Assembly: GCA_050874905.1 (NCBI GenBank)
Contig: JBNMLP010000008.1
Span: forward strand, 59,137-123,136
Origin: NC2004 sp050874905
GTDB taxonomy: Bacteria > Bacillota > Clostridia > Lachnospirales > Lachnospiraceae
Length of the DNA stretch: 64,000 nucleotides
Direction: 5' to 3'
Shown: piece by piece, positions 17,775 through 26,178 of the stretch
How positions within the stretch are numbered: position 1 is the stretch's first letter
How the letters are laid out: every line of letters begins with the position of its first letter
Notes under the pieces: generated by a model
What the model was told of the DNA's origin: nothing
The model's input: only the letters and a program-made list of their open reading frames with translations
Databases searched by the model: none
Made by a program: the position numbers and the translations under genes

Positions 17775-17803
17775 AGAGTACCACAGTTTTTTCCTGCTTG
17801 CAA
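17775..17803 (-). promoter_or_regulatory. Promoter of the glycine riboswitch-agcS transcript
   Basis: Minus-strand TTGCAA (17798-17803), 17-bp spacer, TACTCT (17775-17780), starting just after the rlmH terminator. Confidence 0.7.
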
Positions 17804-17838
17804 CAAAAAAATGCAGGATTTTACAAAAATCCTGCATT
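17803..17838 (-). terminator. Terminator of cysK-rlmH
   Basis: Stem AAATGCAGGATTTT/AAAATCCTGCATTT followed by a U run on the minus strand, directly after rlmH. Confidence 0.88.
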
Positions 17839-17845
17839 TCGTGAT

Positions 17846-18325
17846 TTATTTATGGTAGGGTTCTTTGTTTATGATCCGATAGCTCCGGTAGATCTGCTCT
17901 AATAAGATCACCCGCATCAACTGATGCGGAAATGTCAGATCTGAAAAGCTTAACTTCAGATCAGCGCGCTTTAATACCTGCTCAGAAAGCCCGAGCGATC
18001 CACCGATCACAAACTGCAAATGGCTCTTTCCTTCCACTGCGAGCGTTTCCAACTGCTTCGCAAGACCGACGGAATCATATTTTTTTCCGTCAATAGCAAG
18101 TGCAATCACATAAGAATCTTCCTTCAATACCTTTAACAACCGCTCTCCTTCCTTGTCCTTGATCTGACGTTCCAAGGCTTCACTTGCCCCCTCGATCGTC
18201 TTCTCATCGGAAACCTCCAGAATGGAAAGTTTACTGTATCTGCCAAGCCGTTTCTGGTATTCCGCAATGGCATCTTTAAAATATTTCTCTTTGATCTTTC
18301 CTACACAGCATATATCGATCCGCAT
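17846..18325 (-). CDS. rlmH: 23S rRNA pseudouridine-1915 N3-methyltransferase
   Basis: The 159-residue SPOUT methyltransferase modifies pseudouridine 1915 of 23S rRNA in the assembled ribosome using SAM. It has the whole-family length and the landmarks ALAIDGKKYDSVGLA, the knot glycines in QFVIGGSLGLSEQV, and the C-terminal LTFPHQLMRVILLEQIYRSY. It starts three bases after the cysK stop, so the two are cotranscribed. Confidence 0.96.
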   Translation of the reverse strand: MRIDICCVGKIKEKYFKDAIAEYQKRLGRYSKLSILEVSDEKTIEGASEALERQIKDKEGERLLKVLKEDSYVIALAIDGKKYDSVGLAKQLETLAVEGKSHLQFVIGGSLGLSEQVLKRADLKLSFSDLTFPHQLMRVILLEQIYRSYRIINKEPYHK

Positions 18326-18328
18326 TGA

Positions 18329-19264
18329 TTATGCCTCTACAAAAAGTGGAGTAGAATAGTAACGATCTCCAGAGTCCGGAAGTACTGCTACGATTGTCTT
18401 TCCCTTATTCTCCGGACGCTTTGCCAGTGTGATCGCTGCCTTTAATGCAGCTCCGGAAGAAATACCAACCAGTACGCCTTCCTTCTTTGCCAGAAGTTTC
18501 GCATACTCAAATGCATCCTCATTCTCAATTGGAAGAATCTCATCATAGATCTTGGTATTTAATACATCCGGCACAAATCCGGCACCAATTCCCTGAATCT
18601 TATGTGCGCCTGCCTGTCCGGTAGAAAGCACTGCCGATGTTTTCGGCTCTACCGCTACTACCTTCACCTCAGGCTTCTGTTCCTTTAAATATTCACCGAC
18701 ACCGGTCAGTGTACCACCTGTACCAACACCGGCAACAAAAATGTCAACCGCACCATCGGTATCTTCATAGATCTCCGGTCCGGTCGTTGCTTTATGAACT
18801 GCTGGATTTACCGGGTTCACAAACTGTCCCGGAATAAAGCTGTTCTCGATCTCCTTTGCCAGCTCATCTGCCTTGGCGATCGCTCCTTTCATTCCCTTTG
18901 CTCCTTCTGTCAGCACAAGCTCTGCACCGTATGCCTTTAAAATGTTACGACGCTCTACGCTCATCGTCTCCGGCATCGTTAAAATGATGCGGTAACCTTT
19001 TACTGCTGCGATCGCTGCCAGACCGATTCCGGTATTGCCGGATGTTGGCTCAATGATCACAGAACCTTCTTTTAATACACCCTTTTTCTCAGCATCCTCA
19101 ATGATACCTTTTGCGATACGGTCTTTTACACTTCCTGCCGGATTAAAATATTCCAGCTTTACAAGTACCTTTGCTTCAAGGCCTAATTCTTTTTCAATGT
19201 TTGTAACCTCTACAAGTGGTGTTTTTCCTACTAAATCCAATGCTCCCTGATATACTTTTCCCAT
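18329..19264 (-). CDS. cysK: Cysteine synthase A (O-acetylserine sulfhydrylase)
   Basis: The 311-residue PLP enzyme makes cysteine from O-acetylserine and sulfide. The PLP lysine is in NPAGSVKDRIAKG near residue 45, the substrate loop is PTSGNTGIGLA near 70, and the phosphate-binding glycine loop GVGTGGTLTGVGEY is near 177. I prefer the ATG at 19264; the upstream in-frame GTG (19279) lies inside the SD GTGAGG. It has a near-perfect promoter and is followed by rlmH. Confidence 0.95.
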   Translation of the reverse strand: MGKVYQGALDLVGKTPLVEVTNIEKELGLEAKVLVKLEYFNPAGSVKDRIAKGIIEDAEKKGVLKEGSVIIEPTSGNTGIGLAAIAAVKGYRIILTMPETMSVERRNILKAYGAELVLTEGAKGMKGAIAKADELAKEIENSFIPGQFVNPVNPAVHKATTGPEIYEDTDGAVDIFVAGVGTGGTLTGVGEYLKEQKPEVKVVAVEPKTSAVLSTGQAGAHKIQGIGAGFVPDVLNTKIYDEILPIENEDAFEYAKLLAKKEGVLVGISSGAALKAAITLAKRPENKGKTIVAVLPDSGDRYYSTPLFVEA

Positions 19265-19333
19265 ACAGATATACCTCACTTTCTTAATTCATTCTATTCC
19301 TACCGTTTTGGTATGTTTTCTTTCGATGTGTCC

Positions 19334-19362
19334 ACTATACTCCACTCTTTCCTATTTGTCAA
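19334..19362 (-). promoter_or_regulatory. Promoter of cysK
   Basis: Minus-strand TTGACA (19357-19362), 17-bp spacer, TATAGT (19334-19339). Confidence 0.85.
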
Positions 19363-19412
19363 CCATTGTACTTCATACACTTCTTTATATTTAGTTATTG
19401 ATGTTATCTATA

Positions 19413-19447
19413 GCAAAAGGATAGATGATAACCATCTATCCTTTTGC
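19413..19447 (-). terminator. Terminator of the prmC-prfA transcript
   Basis: Perfect 15-bp stem GCAAAAGGATAGATG/CATCTATCCTTTTGC directly after prfA. Confidence 0.8.
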
Positions 19448-19452
19448 GTTTT

Positions 19453-20535
19453 TTATGCGTCTTCGTTTAATTTGCTTAACTTGGCTGCCTGATCTGCAGC
19501 GATCAGCGCATCGATGATCTCATCAAGATCTCCACTTAAAATGGCATCCAGACGATGACTGGTCAGCTTGATACGATGATCTGTCACACGCCCCTGTGGA
19601 AAATTATAGGTACGGATCTTCTCGGCACGGTCTCCAGTTCCTACCTGACTACGTCTGGCCTCCGCCTCCTTGTCCTGTGCTTCCTGCATACGCATATCCA
19701 TAATACGGGAACGCAGTACCTTCATACCCTTTTCCTTATTCTTGATCTGAGATTTCTCATCCTGACAGGATACCACGATTCCGGTTGGAATATGGGTAAT
19801 ACGAACGGCGGAATCCGTCGTATTGACACACTGTCCACCGTTACCGGATGCACGGAACACATCAATACGGATATCGTTCATATCAATATCTACATCTACC
19901 TCTTCTGCCTCCGGCATGATCGCTACCGTAACTGTAGAAGTGTGGATTCTTCCCTGTGACTCTGTGGCAGGGACACGCTGTACACGATGCACACCACTTT
20001 CATATTTCATTTTTGAATAGACACTTGTTCCATTGATCATAAATACGATCTCTTTGAACCCACCGATCCCATTTTCACTAAAGGAAATCGTCTGCGGTTT
20101 CCAATGGTTCTTCGTCGCATAATTCTGGTACATTCTGGCAAGTTCTGCCGCAAACAATGCCGCCTCATCTCCTCCGGCACCGGCACGGATCTCGACAAAT
20201 ACGTTCTTATCATCATTTGGGTCTTTCGGAAGCAATAAGATCTTAATATCATTTTCTAATTTCTCGATCGTTTCTTTTGCTTCATTCATTTCTTCTTTGA
20301 GCATCTGACGCATTTCTTCGTCGTTTTCTTCCTCTAACATGGCAAGACTGTCGTCAATGGTCTCCTGCGCCTTTTCATACTCTTTATATTTCTCTACCAA
20401 AGGAGCTAATTCTGCCTGCTCCTTCATCAGTTTGGTATAACGGTTTGTATCATTGGCAACGTCCGGCTGTGCCAGCTCACCCATCAATACTTCATATCGT
20501 CCTACGACATCCTGCAACTTATCTAACATTTCCAT
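19453..20535 (-). CDS. prfA: Peptide chain release factor 1
   Basis: RF1 reads UAA and UAG and triggers peptide release. The 360-residue protein has the codon-recognition PxT element in HRVQRVPATESQGR and the catalytic GGQ in ASGNGGQCVNTTDSAVR (about residue 235). PAT rather than SPF at the recognition site marks RF1, not RF2. The gene follows prmC, whose product methylates the GGQ glutamine, with a 33-bp gap. The ATG at 20535 follows GGAGGAACGATC. Confidence 0.97.
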   Translation of the reverse strand: MEMLDKLQDVVGRYEVLMGELAQPDVANDTNRYTKLMKEQAELAPLVEKYKEYEKAQETIDDSLAMLEEENDEEMRQMLKEEMNEAKETIEKLENDIKILLLPKDPNDDKNVFVEIRAGAGGDEAALFAAELARMYQNYATKNHWKPQTISFSENGIGGFKEIVFMINGTSVYSKMKYESGVHRVQRVPATESQGRIHTSTVTVAIMPEAEEVDVDIDMNDIRIDVFRASGNGGQCVNTTDSAVRITHIPTGIVVSCQDEKSQIKNKEKGMKVLRSRIMDMRMQEAQDKEAEARRSQVGTGDRAEKIRTYNFPQGRVTDHRIKLTSHRLDAILSGDLDEIIDALIAADQAAKLSKLNEDA

Positions 20536-20568
20536 GATCGTTCCTCCATTTTCTGTCTCACTATCGTT

Positions 20569-21465
20569 CTATCCATCATACCGAGCCCATACTACCCGGT
20601 CATGTCCTGCTAAATCCGCTACAATCCGTACATCTTTATATCCATTTTCTTCATAAATCTGCTGTACTTCTCTTGCCTGATCGTATCCGATCTCCACAAA
20701 CAGCAGTCCCTCCTTTTTCAAATACTGCCGGGCATCCCGGATGATCCTCTGGTAAAAGAAAAGACCATCTTCATGTCCGTCAAGTGCCAGTCTCGGCTCC
20801 TGATCCCGTACACAAGTGTCCAGTGTCTCAATCACATCGCTCCTGATATAAGGCGGGTTCGACACGATCACATTAAAATAGTGTTCCCGCATGGAAACTG
20901 CTTCAAACAGATCTCCTTCACAAAGCGTCACCGGATTGCCATAGCGTTCATTGTTTTTCTGCGCTACCGCCAATGCCTGTTTCGACACATCACTTGCCAC
21001 CACTTCTTTCCATTTTACCATAAGAGAAAGGGTTATGGCAATACACCCTGATCCGGTACAAAGATCATAAAGTGTTCCCGCCGAAAGCTCCTTTTGCAAA
21101 GCCATCCGTGCGGTGACCGTCTGCACCACTGTCTCCACCAGCACTTCTGTATCCTGACGCGGAATCAGGCAGCCTTCCTTCACATAAAAATCATATCCAT
21201 AAAAATTCTGTTCATGCGTCAGATACTGTACCGGAATTCCTTTCGCCCGTTTTGCGATCAAAGCAAGATACGCTTCGTAATGCTTCTGATCGTCGTCCGT
21301 CATTTCCCGAAAGGAAAGACATTCCATCATAAAATCAACCCGGCTCATCTGAAAGCAGTAGGAAAATAAGATCCATGCACAGGATTTTGCTTCTATTTCC
21401 TCAATTCCCGCATCCATCAATTGCATCTGTCCGCTTAACAGCATCTCCTGATAGGTATTCATCAT
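20569..21465 (-). CDS. prmC: Release factor glutamine methyltransferase
   Basis: PrmC/HemK methylates the glutamine of the GGQ loop in release factors using SAM. The 298-residue protein has a helical N-terminal substrate-binding domain, RRAKGIPVQYLTHEQNFYGYDF-like family block (KGIPVQYLTHEQNFYG), the SAM motif LYDLCTGSGCIAITL, and the catalytic NPPYIRSD near residue 188. I use the ATG at 21465, one base after the DUF1385 stop, preceded by GAGGACTGAG; a TTG at 21477 is the longer alternative. Next gene is its substrate prfA. Confidence 0.94.
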   Translation of the reverse strand: MMNTYQEMLLSGQMQLMDAGIEEIEAKSCAWILFSYCFQMSRVDFMMECLSFREMTDDDQKHYEAYLALIAKRAKGIPVQYLTHEQNFYGYDFYVKEGCLIPRQDTEVLVETVVQTVTARMALQKELSAGTLYDLCTGSGCIAITLSLMVKWKEVVASDVSKQALAVAQKNNERYGNPVTLCEGDLFEAVSMREHYFNVIVSNPPYIRSDVIETLDTCVRDQEPRLALDGHEDGLFFYQRIIRDARQYLKKEGLLFVEIGYDQAREVQQIYEENGYKDVRIVADLAGHDRVVWARYDG

Positions 21466-21466
21466 C

Positions 21467-22393
21467 TCAGTCCTCAATCTCGCCCTTTCTCATTGCTTCC
21501 TGATAGGCGCGCCAGTCCATCACGGCCTCCACCGACTTGATCGCCACTTCTGCCATGGAAAGGTCCGGCTCCTTGGTTGTCATTTTCTGAATCATCAGTC
21601 CCGGTTTGCTGAGAAGATTTACCAGTGGGTTATTACTTCTTCCGGCAAGACGGATAAATTCATAGGATACTCCTGCAATGACCGGAACTAAAAGCAGACG
21701 GAATACCAGGCGCAGAATACGGTTATCCACCCGGATAAACATAAAAAAGAAAATACTGATCACCATCACCAGAAACATAAAGCTCGTACCGCAGCGTTTA
21801 TGCAGTCTGGAATGTTTTAACACATTCTCCGGAGTAAGTGGATCGCCGCTCTCTAAACAATTGATCGTTTTGTGCTCTGCCCCGTGATACATGTAAACCC
21901 GCTTGATCTCTTCCATAAAAGAGATCGCATAGACATACAGCAGGAAAATGGCGATACGCACGATTCCCTCTACCACAGCAAATAAAAACTCATTTTTTGT
22001 ATAATGCCGTAAAAAGTTCGTCAGCAGGTTTGGCACTACCATAAACAGCACCAGGGAAAATGCCAGGGAAAATGTCACCGACAAAAAGATTGCAAAGGAA
22101 CTCATTGCGGATTCCTTTTTCTCCTCCTTTGGCGTTTTCTCCTCTTCTTCCTCAATAAAACCTGCGGAATACGTCAGTGTTTTAATTCCGATCACCATGG
22201 AATCAAGGAAATTAAACACCCCTCTTATGATCGGAATCTTATTCAAATGATGCTTCTCACTAAAGCTCACATAATCTGTTACCTGCACATCAATGTCGCC
22301 GTCCGGCTTCCTTATCGCCGTCGCATACTGGTTCAGATTCTTCATCATGACCCCTTCCATCAGGGCCTGCCCACCGATCGTTGTTCGTTTCAT
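21467..22393 (-). CDS. DUF1385 membrane protein (YqhQ-like)
   Basis: The 308-residue protein matches DUF1385/B. subtilis YqhQ: IGGQALMEGVMMKN at the N-terminus, FNFLDSMVIGIKTL, the membrane region with MYHGAEHKTINCLE, and HKRCGTSFMFLV. About four to five helices are visible between residues 100 and 240. The conserved HGAEHKT histidines and the later cysteine suggest a metal-dependent activity, but the function is unknown. In Clostridia it usually sits next to rpmE, prmC and prfA, as here. Confidence 0.9.
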   Translation of the reverse strand: MKRTTIGGQALMEGVMMKNLNQYATAIRKPDGDIDVQVTDYVSFSEKHHLNKIPIIRGVFNFLDSMVIGIKTLTYSAGFIEEEEEKTPKEEKKESAMSSFAIFLSVTFSLAFSLVLFMVVPNLLTNFLRHYTKNEFLFAVVEGIVRIAIFLLYVYAISFMEEIKRVYMYHGAEHKTINCLESGDPLTPENVLKHSRLHKRCGTSFMFLVMVISIFFFMFIRVDNRILRLVFRLLLVPVIAGVSYEFIRLAGRSNNPLVNLLSKPGLMIQKMTTKEPDLSMAEVAIKSVEAVMDWRAYQEAMRKGEIED

Positions 22394-22407
22394 GTTCTCA
22401 TCCTTTC

Positions 22408-22447
22408 AAAAAAAGGCAGGTTGAAGTATGAAACCTCAACCTGCCTT
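22408..22447 (-). terminator. Terminator after rpmE
   Basis: Stem AAAGGCAGGTTGA/TCAACCTGCCTTT with a minus-strand TTTTTTT run, between rpmE and DUF1385. Readthrough may still supply the downstream genes. Confidence 0.85.
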
Positions 22448-22461
22448 TCAGAATACATATC

Positions 22462-22665
22462 CTACTGTGTAACGCCATACTTACGATTGAACTTATCAAT
22501 ACGTCCACGAGCCTGAGCAGCTTTCTGCTGACCAGTGTAGAATGAATGGCACTTAGAACAGATCTCCACGTGAATCTCTGGTTTGGTAGAACCTGTTACG
22601 AATGTGTTACCGCAGTTACAGGTAACGGTTGCCTGATAATACTCTGGATGGATTCCTTCTCTCAT
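22462..22665 (-). CDS. rpmE: 50S ribosomal protein L31, zinc-binding form
   Basis: The 67-residue protein begins MREGIHPEYYQATVTCNCGN and has two further cysteines in EICSKCHSFYTG, giving the four-Cys zinc site of the C-plus form. The ATG at 22665 follows GAGAGGTGAAAATC; the longer open frame to 22788 runs through the leader and promoter and is not real protein. It has its own promoter and an approximately 87-nt leader. Confidence 0.97.
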   Translation of the reverse strand: MREGIHPEYYQATVTCNCGNTFVTGSTKPEIHVEICSKCHSFYTGQQKAAQARGRIDKFNRKYGVTQ

Positions 22666-22752
22666 GATTTTCACCTCTCTAATATAATGTCTGATGTCCA
22701 AAACGGCGTAAGGCTTCCGACCTTCTCGTCGCTTCTCTTCTTTTCTAAACAG
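22666..22752 (-). promoter_or_regulatory. Possible L31 autoregulatory leader
   Basis: The 5-prime leader between the rpmE promoter and start contains a GC-rich block (GCGACGAGAAGGTCGG) able to fold into small hairpins. L31 genes are known to carry leader structures in several phyla. I cannot match this one to a specific described family. Confidence 0.35.
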
Positions 22753-22759
22753 CGTTGCT

Positions 22760-22788
22760 ATTTTACCACAATAGCAACTGCTTTGCAA
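22760..22788 (-). promoter_or_regulatory. Promoter of rpmE
   Basis: Minus-strand TTGCAA (22783-22788), 17-bp spacer, TAAAAT (22760-22765), directly after the rho stop. Confidence 0.78.
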
Positions 22789-22796
22789 GCACTTTT

Positions 22797-24305
22797 TTAT
22801 CTGTTTTTCTTCTGTGACAGGGATTCTAAGATCATATGGATAAACTCTTTGTTATTTCTTGTTCTCCCAAACAGCTTTAAGATCTCTTCGATCGTTTCCT
22901 CATTTTTACCGCCATGCATTTCCCGGTGCATCAGCATATTCGCCCGCTGCTCCTCGTCGCTTAACAACAGATCATCTCTTCTTGTACCGGAACGGTTGAT
23001 GTCAATAGCAGGGAAAATGCGTTTTTCAGATAAACTGCGGTCAAGTACCAGCTCCATGTTACCGGTTCCCTTAAATTCCTCAAATACCACATCGTCCATC
23101 TTGCTTCCCGTCTCCACCAGCGCAGTAGCAAGGATCGTAAGACTTCCTCCGTTTCGCATATTTCTCGCTGCACCAAAGAATTTCTTTGGCATATGCAAAG
23201 CGGCAGGATCAAGACCTCCGGACAACGTTCGTCCGCTTGGCGGGACCGTCAGATTGTAGGCTCTTGCAAGACGTGTCATAGAATCCAGCAGGATCATAAC
23301 ATCTTTGCCATGCTCGACTAAACGTTTGGCACGCTCTAACACCATTTCCGAAACGCGCTTATGATGCTCTGGAAGTTCATCAAAAGTAGAGTAGATCACT
23401 TCCACATTTGGTCCTTCAATGGACTCTCTGATATCTGTCACTTCCTCCGGACGCTCATCGATCAGCAAAACAATCAGTACCATCTCCGGATACGTGCGGC
23501 TCACACTTTTGGCGATCTGTTTTAACAAGGTAGTTTTTCCCGCTTTTGGCGGGGATACGATCATACCACGCTGTCCTTTTCCAACAGGAGCCAGAAGATC
23601 CATAATACGCATCGGCACGGTATGACAGTTTTCATTTTCCAGATGGATCCGCTCATCCGGAAAGATCGGGGTCAGCTCCTCAAAACGTGTCCGGGTACGG
23701 GCAAGCTCCGGATCCATGCCATTGACAGAAAGTACACGAAGCAGCGCGCTGAATTTCTCTGTCGGTGTTTTGATCTTGATATTTCCCTCGACAATATCTC
23801 CGGTTCGCAAAGAAAAACGACGGATCGTCGCAGGGGATACATAAACGTCATCCTCTCCCGGCATATAATTATCGCAGCGGATAAAACCAAATCCGCCTTC
23901 GCTCATGACCTCCAAAATACCATTGGCGATCTTGCCGCTGTCAAGCTCCTCAAAATTGACCGCCACCTGCTTTTTGTGCTGCGGCTGTGGTTTTTTCAGC
24001 GGTTCCTTTGCTTCCGCTTTCTTCTGAACAGAAGGCTGTTTCACTGCTTCTCTTTTCTCTGCTCTTTTTTCTTCCTGTGTCTCTCTTTCCGGGCGTTTTT
24101 TCCCCGCCGCTTCTTTTCTGTTATGCGGCACATTATGTTCTTTTTTAAGTTCTGTTTTTCTCTCAGGTCTTTTGCTTTCTGCTTTCGGCTCTGCCTCGAG
24201 CAGCCGCTTGATCAGATCTGCTTTTTTCAGCCCGCTGACTCCTGCTAAACTCCGCTCTTTTGCAAGTGCTTTTAATGCAGCCACTGACATTTCTTCATAC
24301 TTCAT
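22797..24305 (-). CDS. rho: Transcription termination factor Rho
   Basis: Rho is a hexameric RNA helicase that ends transcription. The 502-residue protein has an N-terminal Rho_N/SAP-like helix block (SVAALKALAKERSLAGVSGL), then about 65 highly charged Lys/Glu/Arg residues (47-112), the RNA-binding cold-shock-like domain (EVMSEGGFGFIRCDNYMPGEDDVYV-type, shown as GGFGFIRCDNY near 133), Walker A PPKAGKTTLLKQ near 250, and LIDERPEEVTDI. The charged insertion is longer than in E. coli, as in many Clostridia and Actinobacteria, and may add RNA affinity. No leader or autoregulatory site was identified. Confidence 0.97.
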   Translation of the reverse strand: MKYEEMSVAALKALAKERSLAGVSGLKKADLIKRLLEAEPKAESKRPERKTELKKEHNVPHNRKEAAGKKRPERETQEEKRAEKREAVKQPSVQKKAEAKEPLKKPQPQHKKQVAVNFEELDSGKIANGILEVMSEGGFGFIRCDNYMPGEDDVYVSPATIRRFSLRTGDIVEGNIKIKTPTEKFSALLRVLSVNGMDPELARTRTRFEELTPIFPDERIHLENENCHTVPMRIMDLLAPVGKGQRGMIVSPPKAGKTTLLKQIAKSVSRTYPEMVLIVLLIDERPEEVTDIRESIEGPNVEVIYSTFDELPEHHKRVSEMVLERAKRLVEHGKDVMILLDSMTRLARAYNLTVPPSGRTLSGGLDPAALHMPKKFFGAARNMRNGGSLTILATALVETGSKMDDVVFEEFKGTGNMELVLDRSLSEKRIFPAIDINRSGTRRDDLLLSDEEQRANMLMHREMHGGKNEETIEEILKLFGRTRNNKEFIHMILESLSQKKNR

Positions 24306-24423
24306 GACCTATCCTCACTTTACCTCATATTTTGTTACATTGAAATGGAAACTCCCGGCTGATATGCCGGAAGGAAAGATTTATAATGCACCTATTGTAC
24401 CATCTAATCCGATTCTTTTCAAG

Positions 24424-24873
24424 CTAACAGATTTCATCGCTGTCCAGTAAAATGGTAAATGGTCCATCATTTAAAAGGGAAACCTTCATATCCGCGCCAA
24501 ACGATCCGGTCTGCACATCCGGAAATTCTTTTTTCACCTCTGAAATAATATATTCATACCATTCGTTTGCCATATCCGGTGCCCCCGCTTTCACAAAGGA
24601 TGGGCGGTTGCCCTTTTTGCAGTCCGCATACAGGGTAAACTGTGAGATCAGTAAAAGATTTCCGCCTACGTCCTTCAAGGAACGGTTGATCTTGTCATTT
24701 TCATCCGAGAAAATGCGAAGCCCCAGCATTTTCTTTATCATTTTATCAGCAATCTCCCTGGTATCCTGCTGTCCAACGCCGATCAGCACTAAAAAACCCT
24801 CTCCGATCTGACCGATCACTTCCTGCTCCACCTCTACACTTGCCTGTTTTACCCGCTGAATTACAAATCTCAT
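24424..24873 (-). CDS. dtd: D-aminoacyl-tRNA deacylase
   Basis: DTD removes D-amino acids mischarged on tRNA. The 149-residue protein begins MRFVIQRVKQASVEV and has the active-site SQFTLYADCKKGNRPSF; the usual C-terminal NGPFTILLDS block (family form NGPVT) is present. The ATG at 24873 follows AAGGAGAAGTGTT; the longer frame to 24942 lacks support. It is a stand-alone gene upstream of rho on the same strand, divergent from malic enzyme. Confidence 0.95.
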   Translation of the reverse strand: MRFVIQRVKQASVEVEQEVIGQIGEGFLVLIGVGQQDTREIADKMIKKMLGLRIFSDENDKINRSLKDVGGNLLLISQFTLYADCKKGNRPSFVKAGAPDMANEWYEYIISEVKKEFPDVQTGSFGADMKVSLLNDGPFTILLDSDEIC

Positions 24874-24944
24874 AACACTTCTCCTTTTCTTACTGCATTC
24901 TTTCAGATTATGACAAAAAAAGCACGAAAATGCAACTATCACCC

Positions 24945-24973
24945 TTGTAGATTAAAGCGACATTTGTTACAAT
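24945..24973 (+). promoter_or_regulatory. Promoter of the malic enzyme operon
   Basis: TTGTAG (24945-24950), 17-bp spacer, TACAAT (24968-24973). The -10 box overlaps a 19-bp palindrome. Confidence 0.7.
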
Positions 24974-24987
24974 ATTATTAATATTGT
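24969..24987. promoter_or_regulatory. 19-bp perfect palindrome over the malic enzyme -10 and start site
   Basis: ACAATATTATTAATATTGT is a perfect dyad with a single central base. It covers the -10 box and the predicted transcription start, an ideal position for a repressor operator. The cognate regulator is not identifiable here. Confidence 0.6.
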
Positions 24988-25026
24988 TTTACAGAATACA
25001 AAGCAGAAATAGTAAGGAGAAGAAAC

Positions 25027-26178
25027 ATGACAGTGAACGAAAAAGCTCTTAAGCTTCATGAAGAATGGAATGGTAAATTAACAACCGAAAGCAAATGCCG
25101 GGTAGCTTCCAAAGAAGCTCTCGCTTTAGCCTACACTCCTGGTGTAGCAGAGCCTTGCAAGGTGATCGCCAAAGATCCGGAAGCAGCCTACAAATATACG
25201 ATCAAGTCCAATACGGTTGCCGTTGTCTCTGACGGAAGTGCCGTACTAGGGCTTGGAAATATCGGGCCGCTTGCAGCGATGCCTGTAATGGAAGGAAAAG
25301 CCGTACTGTTCAAAGAATTTGGTGGAGTAAATGCATTTCCGATCTGTCTTGACACACAGGATACCGAAGAGATCATTGCGACCGTAAAACGGATCGCCCC
25401 TGCATTTGGCGGTATCAACTTAGAGGATATTTCCGCTCCACGTTGTTTTGAGATTGAAGAACGATTAAAGAAAGAATTGGATATTCCAGTCTTTCATGAT
25501 GACCAGCACGGTACTGCCATTGTCGTTTTAGCTGGTGTCATCAATGCACTTAAGGTAACCGGAAAGAAAAAAGAGGACTGTAAGGTTGTCGTAAACGGTG
25601 CCGGATCTGCCGGAATCGCTATTACGAAGATGCTGTTACATTACGGATTTCCTAATGTTGTGATGTGTGATAAGGACGGAATCATTCATAAGGATTACAA
25701 GAATCTGAACTGGATGCAGAAGCAGATGTGTGAGGTCACCAATCTGTCTGGGGAAACCGGTACACTTGCAGATGCGTTAAAGGGCGCTGATATTTTTGTC
25801 GGTGTTTCTGCACCGGGCATTGTATCAAAGGAAATGGTTGCTTCTATGAACAAGGATGCGATCCTCTTTACCATGGCAAATCCGGTACCGGAGATCATGC
25901 CGGATCTTGCAAAGGAAGCAGGTGCACGCATCGTAGGAACCGGACGTTCCGATTTTCCAAATCAGATCAACAATGTGGTAGCTTTTCCTGGCATTTTCAA
26001 GGGAGCACTCGAAGGACGCGCTACTCAGATCACAGAGGATATGAAGCTTGCTGCGGCACTTGCCATTGCCGGATTAGTATCCGACGAAGAATTAAATGAA
26101 GATAATATCATGCCACAGCCATTTGATCCACGCGTTTGCGAAGCGGTCAGCAATGCAGTAAAGGCACACATTAAATGA
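25027..26178 (+). CDS. Malic enzyme, NAD(P)-dependent
   Basis: The 383-residue enzyme oxidatively decarboxylates malate to pyruvate. It is the short bacterial form without a phosphotransacetylase domain. Motifs include ALAYTPGVAEPC, SDGSAVLGLGNIGPLA, the metal-binding FHDDQHGTAIVVLAG, the Rossmann VVNGAGSAGIAI, and ANPVPEI-type FTMANPVPEIMPD. The ATG at 25027 follows AAGGAGAAGAAAC. It is the first gene of an operon with a radical SAM protein (4-base ATGA overlap) and a DUF4364 gene. Cofactor choice between NAD and NADP was not resolved. Confidence 0.93.
   Translation: MTVNEKALKLHEEWNGKLTTESKCRVASKEALALAYTPGVAEPCKVIAKDPEAAYKYTIKSNTVAVVSDGSAVLGLGNIGPLAAMPVMEGKAVLFKEFGGVNAFPICLDTQDTEEIIATVKRIAPAFGGINLEDISAPRCFEIEERLKKELDIPVFHDDQHGTAIVVLAGVINALKVTGKKKEDCKVVVNGAGSAGIAITKMLLHYGFPNVVMCDKDGIIHKDYKNLNWMQKQMCEVTNLSGETGTLADALKGADIFVGVSAPGIVSKEMVASMNKDAILFTMANPVPEIMPDLAKEAGARIVGTGRSDFPNQINNVVAFPGIFKGALEGRATQITEDMKLAAALAIAGLVSDEELNEDNIMPQPFDPRVCEAVSNAVKAHIK

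Noticed and set aside
22546..24248. Plus-strand open frames of 237 and 208 codons opposite rpmE and rho
   Set aside because: They mirror rho, including its Lys/Glu-rich linker (read as Phe/Leu/Cys runs), without start signals.
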